Shown here: one piece after another, positions 7,375 to 8,122 of the stretch | Layout: each line of letters opens with the position of its first letter | Numbering within the stretch: position 1 is the first letter of the stretch | Assembly: GCA_002378845.1 (NCBI GenBank) | Contig: DFRY01000053.1 | Coordinates: forward strand, 49,682 to 57,803 | DNA: 8,122 nt | Reading direction: 5' to 3' | Source of the DNA: Ruminococcaceae bacterium UBA3451 | GTDB lineage: Bacteria > Bacillota > Clostridia > Oscillospirales > Acutalibacteraceae | Position numbers and translations under genes: made by a program | The notes under the pieces: model-generated | Seen by the model: the letters and a program-made list of their open reading frames with translations, nothing else | Told to the model about the DNA's origin: nothing | The model's database searches: none

Positions 7375-7426
7375 AAACTGTACTGATCAAATTTTTATAA
7401 ACTGTATATTTTAATATAAACAGTTT
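7375..7426. promoter_or_regulatory. Candidate operator cluster in the divergent regulator/transporter spacer
   Basis: The 120-bp spacer (7363-7482) holds three copies of AAACTGT: two direct (7375-7381 and 7399-7405, 24 bp apart, each inside ATAAACTGTA) and one inverted (ACAGTTT, 7420-7426). Copies two and three form a perfect 7-bp inverted repeat with a 14-bp AT-rich spacer. Mixed direct and inverted half-sites in the divergent spacer are typical of MocR-family targets. For the plus-strand gene, TATTAT (7435-7440) is a possible -10, but no good -35 lies 16-18 bp upstream; the inverted box occupies that area. This would suit an activator-dependent promoter. The binding protein and mode are inferred. 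Confidence 0.6.
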
Positions 7427-7482
7427 TCCGCTACTATTATAGCACAGCTTTAAAGCAAATCAATTGTTCGGGAGTAAGAAAT

Positions 7483-8007
7483 ATGAGTTCGAATCAGTCC
7501 AAAGCTACGAAAACCTATGTGATCACCGCGCTTTTCGCCGCGCTTATTTTTTTGGCTACCGCCTATATTCTGCACATCCCCACGCCGGCAACCGGCGGGT
7601 ACATTCATTTGGGGGATTCCTTTCTTTACCTTGCGGCCAGCATTCTTCCGACTCCTTTTGCCGTTATTGCCGGCGGAATCGGCGAAGCGCTTTCCGACGC
7701 GCTGACCGGCAGCGTAATTTATGCACTGCCCACGCTTGTTATTAAATCCATTATGGTACTATGTTTTTCTTCTGTGGGGAAAAAGATTATTACAAAACGG
7801 AATATCGTTGCGGCGGTTGCCGCGGGACTCATCTGTATGGGGGGCTACTACCTGACAGAAGCCGTAATTTACCGCAATTTTCTGTCGCCGCTGGTGGAAA
7901 TCCCCGCAAACCTGATTCAGGCTGGCGCGAGCGCGGTGATTTATATTTTGATCGGCAATGCGTTGGACCGGCTCAATATGAAAGAGCGGATCGGCGCAAA
8001 TTTATAA
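7483..8007 (+). CDS. Probable ECF transporter substrate-binding (S) component, possibly for vitamin B6
   Basis: This 174-residue, very hydrophobic protein has about six membrane helices (roughly 11-31, 43-58, 59-74, 76-96, 106-130 and 138-161), the size and layout of energy-coupling-factor S components. These bind a vitamin and work with a shared EcfA-EcfA'-EcfT ATPase module encoded elsewhere. Small-residue repeats in helix 1 (ALFAALIFLA) resemble the surface that contacts EcfT. IHLGDSFLYL (41-50) and GGIGEALSDALTG (64-76) match conserved S-component loops. The ATG at 7483 follows GGGAG by 8 nt. The divergent PLP-binding MocR-type regulator and operator boxes suggest pyridoxine or a related B6 vitamer, but a thiamin precursor or another small molecule is possible. 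The family assignment is fairly sure and the substrate is a guess. No ECF ATPase gene lies in the window. Confidence 0.8.
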   Translation: MSSNQSKATKTYVITALFAALIFLATAYILHIPTPATGGYIHLGDSFLYLAASILPTPFAVIAGGIGEALSDALTGSVIYALPTLVIKSIMVLCFSSVGKKIITKRNIVAAVAAGLICMGGYYLTEAVIYRNFLSPLVEIPANLIQAGASAVIYILIGNALDRLNMKERIGANL

Positions 8008-8029
8008 TTCTGATTTTGGAGGGTATATC

Positions 8030-8122
8030 ATGAAGCTCAACACAAACAGGCAAAATACAACGGTAAATGTCGCGCTCAGCGGCTTAATGGGCGCGCTGGT
8101 TCTGGTGGGAACCTACCTGACC
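8030..8122 (+). CDS. N-terminal fragment of a membrane protein, probably a second ECF S component
   Basis: Only the first 31 codons are in the window; the frame stays open at the right edge. A strong GGAGGG site (8018-8023) lies 6 nt before the ATG, and the gene starts 22 bp after the preceding S-component gene, so the two are very likely co-transcribed. After a short polar N-terminus (MKLNTNRQNTT) comes a hydrophobic helix with many small residues (VNVALSGLMGALVLVGTYLT). It resembles helix 1 of S components, where an alanine/glycine-rich face meets EcfT. The fragment is too short to fix family or substrate; another membrane transporter is possible. Confidence 0.55.
   Translation, partial: MKLNTNRQNTTVNVALSGLMGALVLVGTYLT

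Overview
The window reads as chromosomal DNA from a Bacillota bacterium. It is most likely a moderate-GC Clostridia member of the Oscillospiraceae/Ruminococcaceae type; that placement is inferred from protein flavour, strong AGGAGG-type ribosome binding sites and sigma-A-like promoters, and no marker gene confirms it. There are no rRNA or tRNA genes, insertion sequences, CRISPR arrays or phage genes. Most of the window is minus-strand housekeeping DNA, followed by a plus-strand transport locus at the right end.

Right to left on the minus strand: a MocR/GabR-type PLP-binding regulator (5974-7362), pepT for tripeptidase T (4647-5864) with its own promoter, then an operon from a strong promoter at 4523-4551 containing aspS (2727-4478), gatC (2426-2704), gatA (953-2416) and the first two thirds of gatB (1-956, cut by the window edge). 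The aspS-gatCAB operon joins an aspartyl-tRNA synthetase to the three-subunit amidotransferase that turns misacylated Asp-tRNA(Asn) and Glu-tRNA(Gln) into Asn-tRNA(Asn) and Gln-tRNA(Gln). His36 in the AspRS anticodon-binding domain fits a non-discriminating enzyme that would feed GatCAB.

The main oddity is gatC. A full-length GatC frame with a perfect Shine-Dalgarno sequence is interrupted at codon 22 by one in-frame TAG, and both sides match GatC without a frame change. The options are a sequencing error, a nonsense mutation in a dispensable copy, or real amber readthrough. The normal gatC stop is also TAG and lies in frame with gatA, so readthrough of both would give a GatC-GatA fusion.

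On the plus strand, divergent from the MocR regulator, are a small six-helix membrane protein resembling an ECF-transporter substrate-binding (S) component (7483-8007) and, 22 bp later, the start of another membrane protein, probably a second S component (8030 onward). The 120-bp divergent spacer holds three AAACTGT boxes, two direct and one inverted. This layout suggests a PLP-sensing regulator controlling uptake of a vitamin, with B6 as the best guess.
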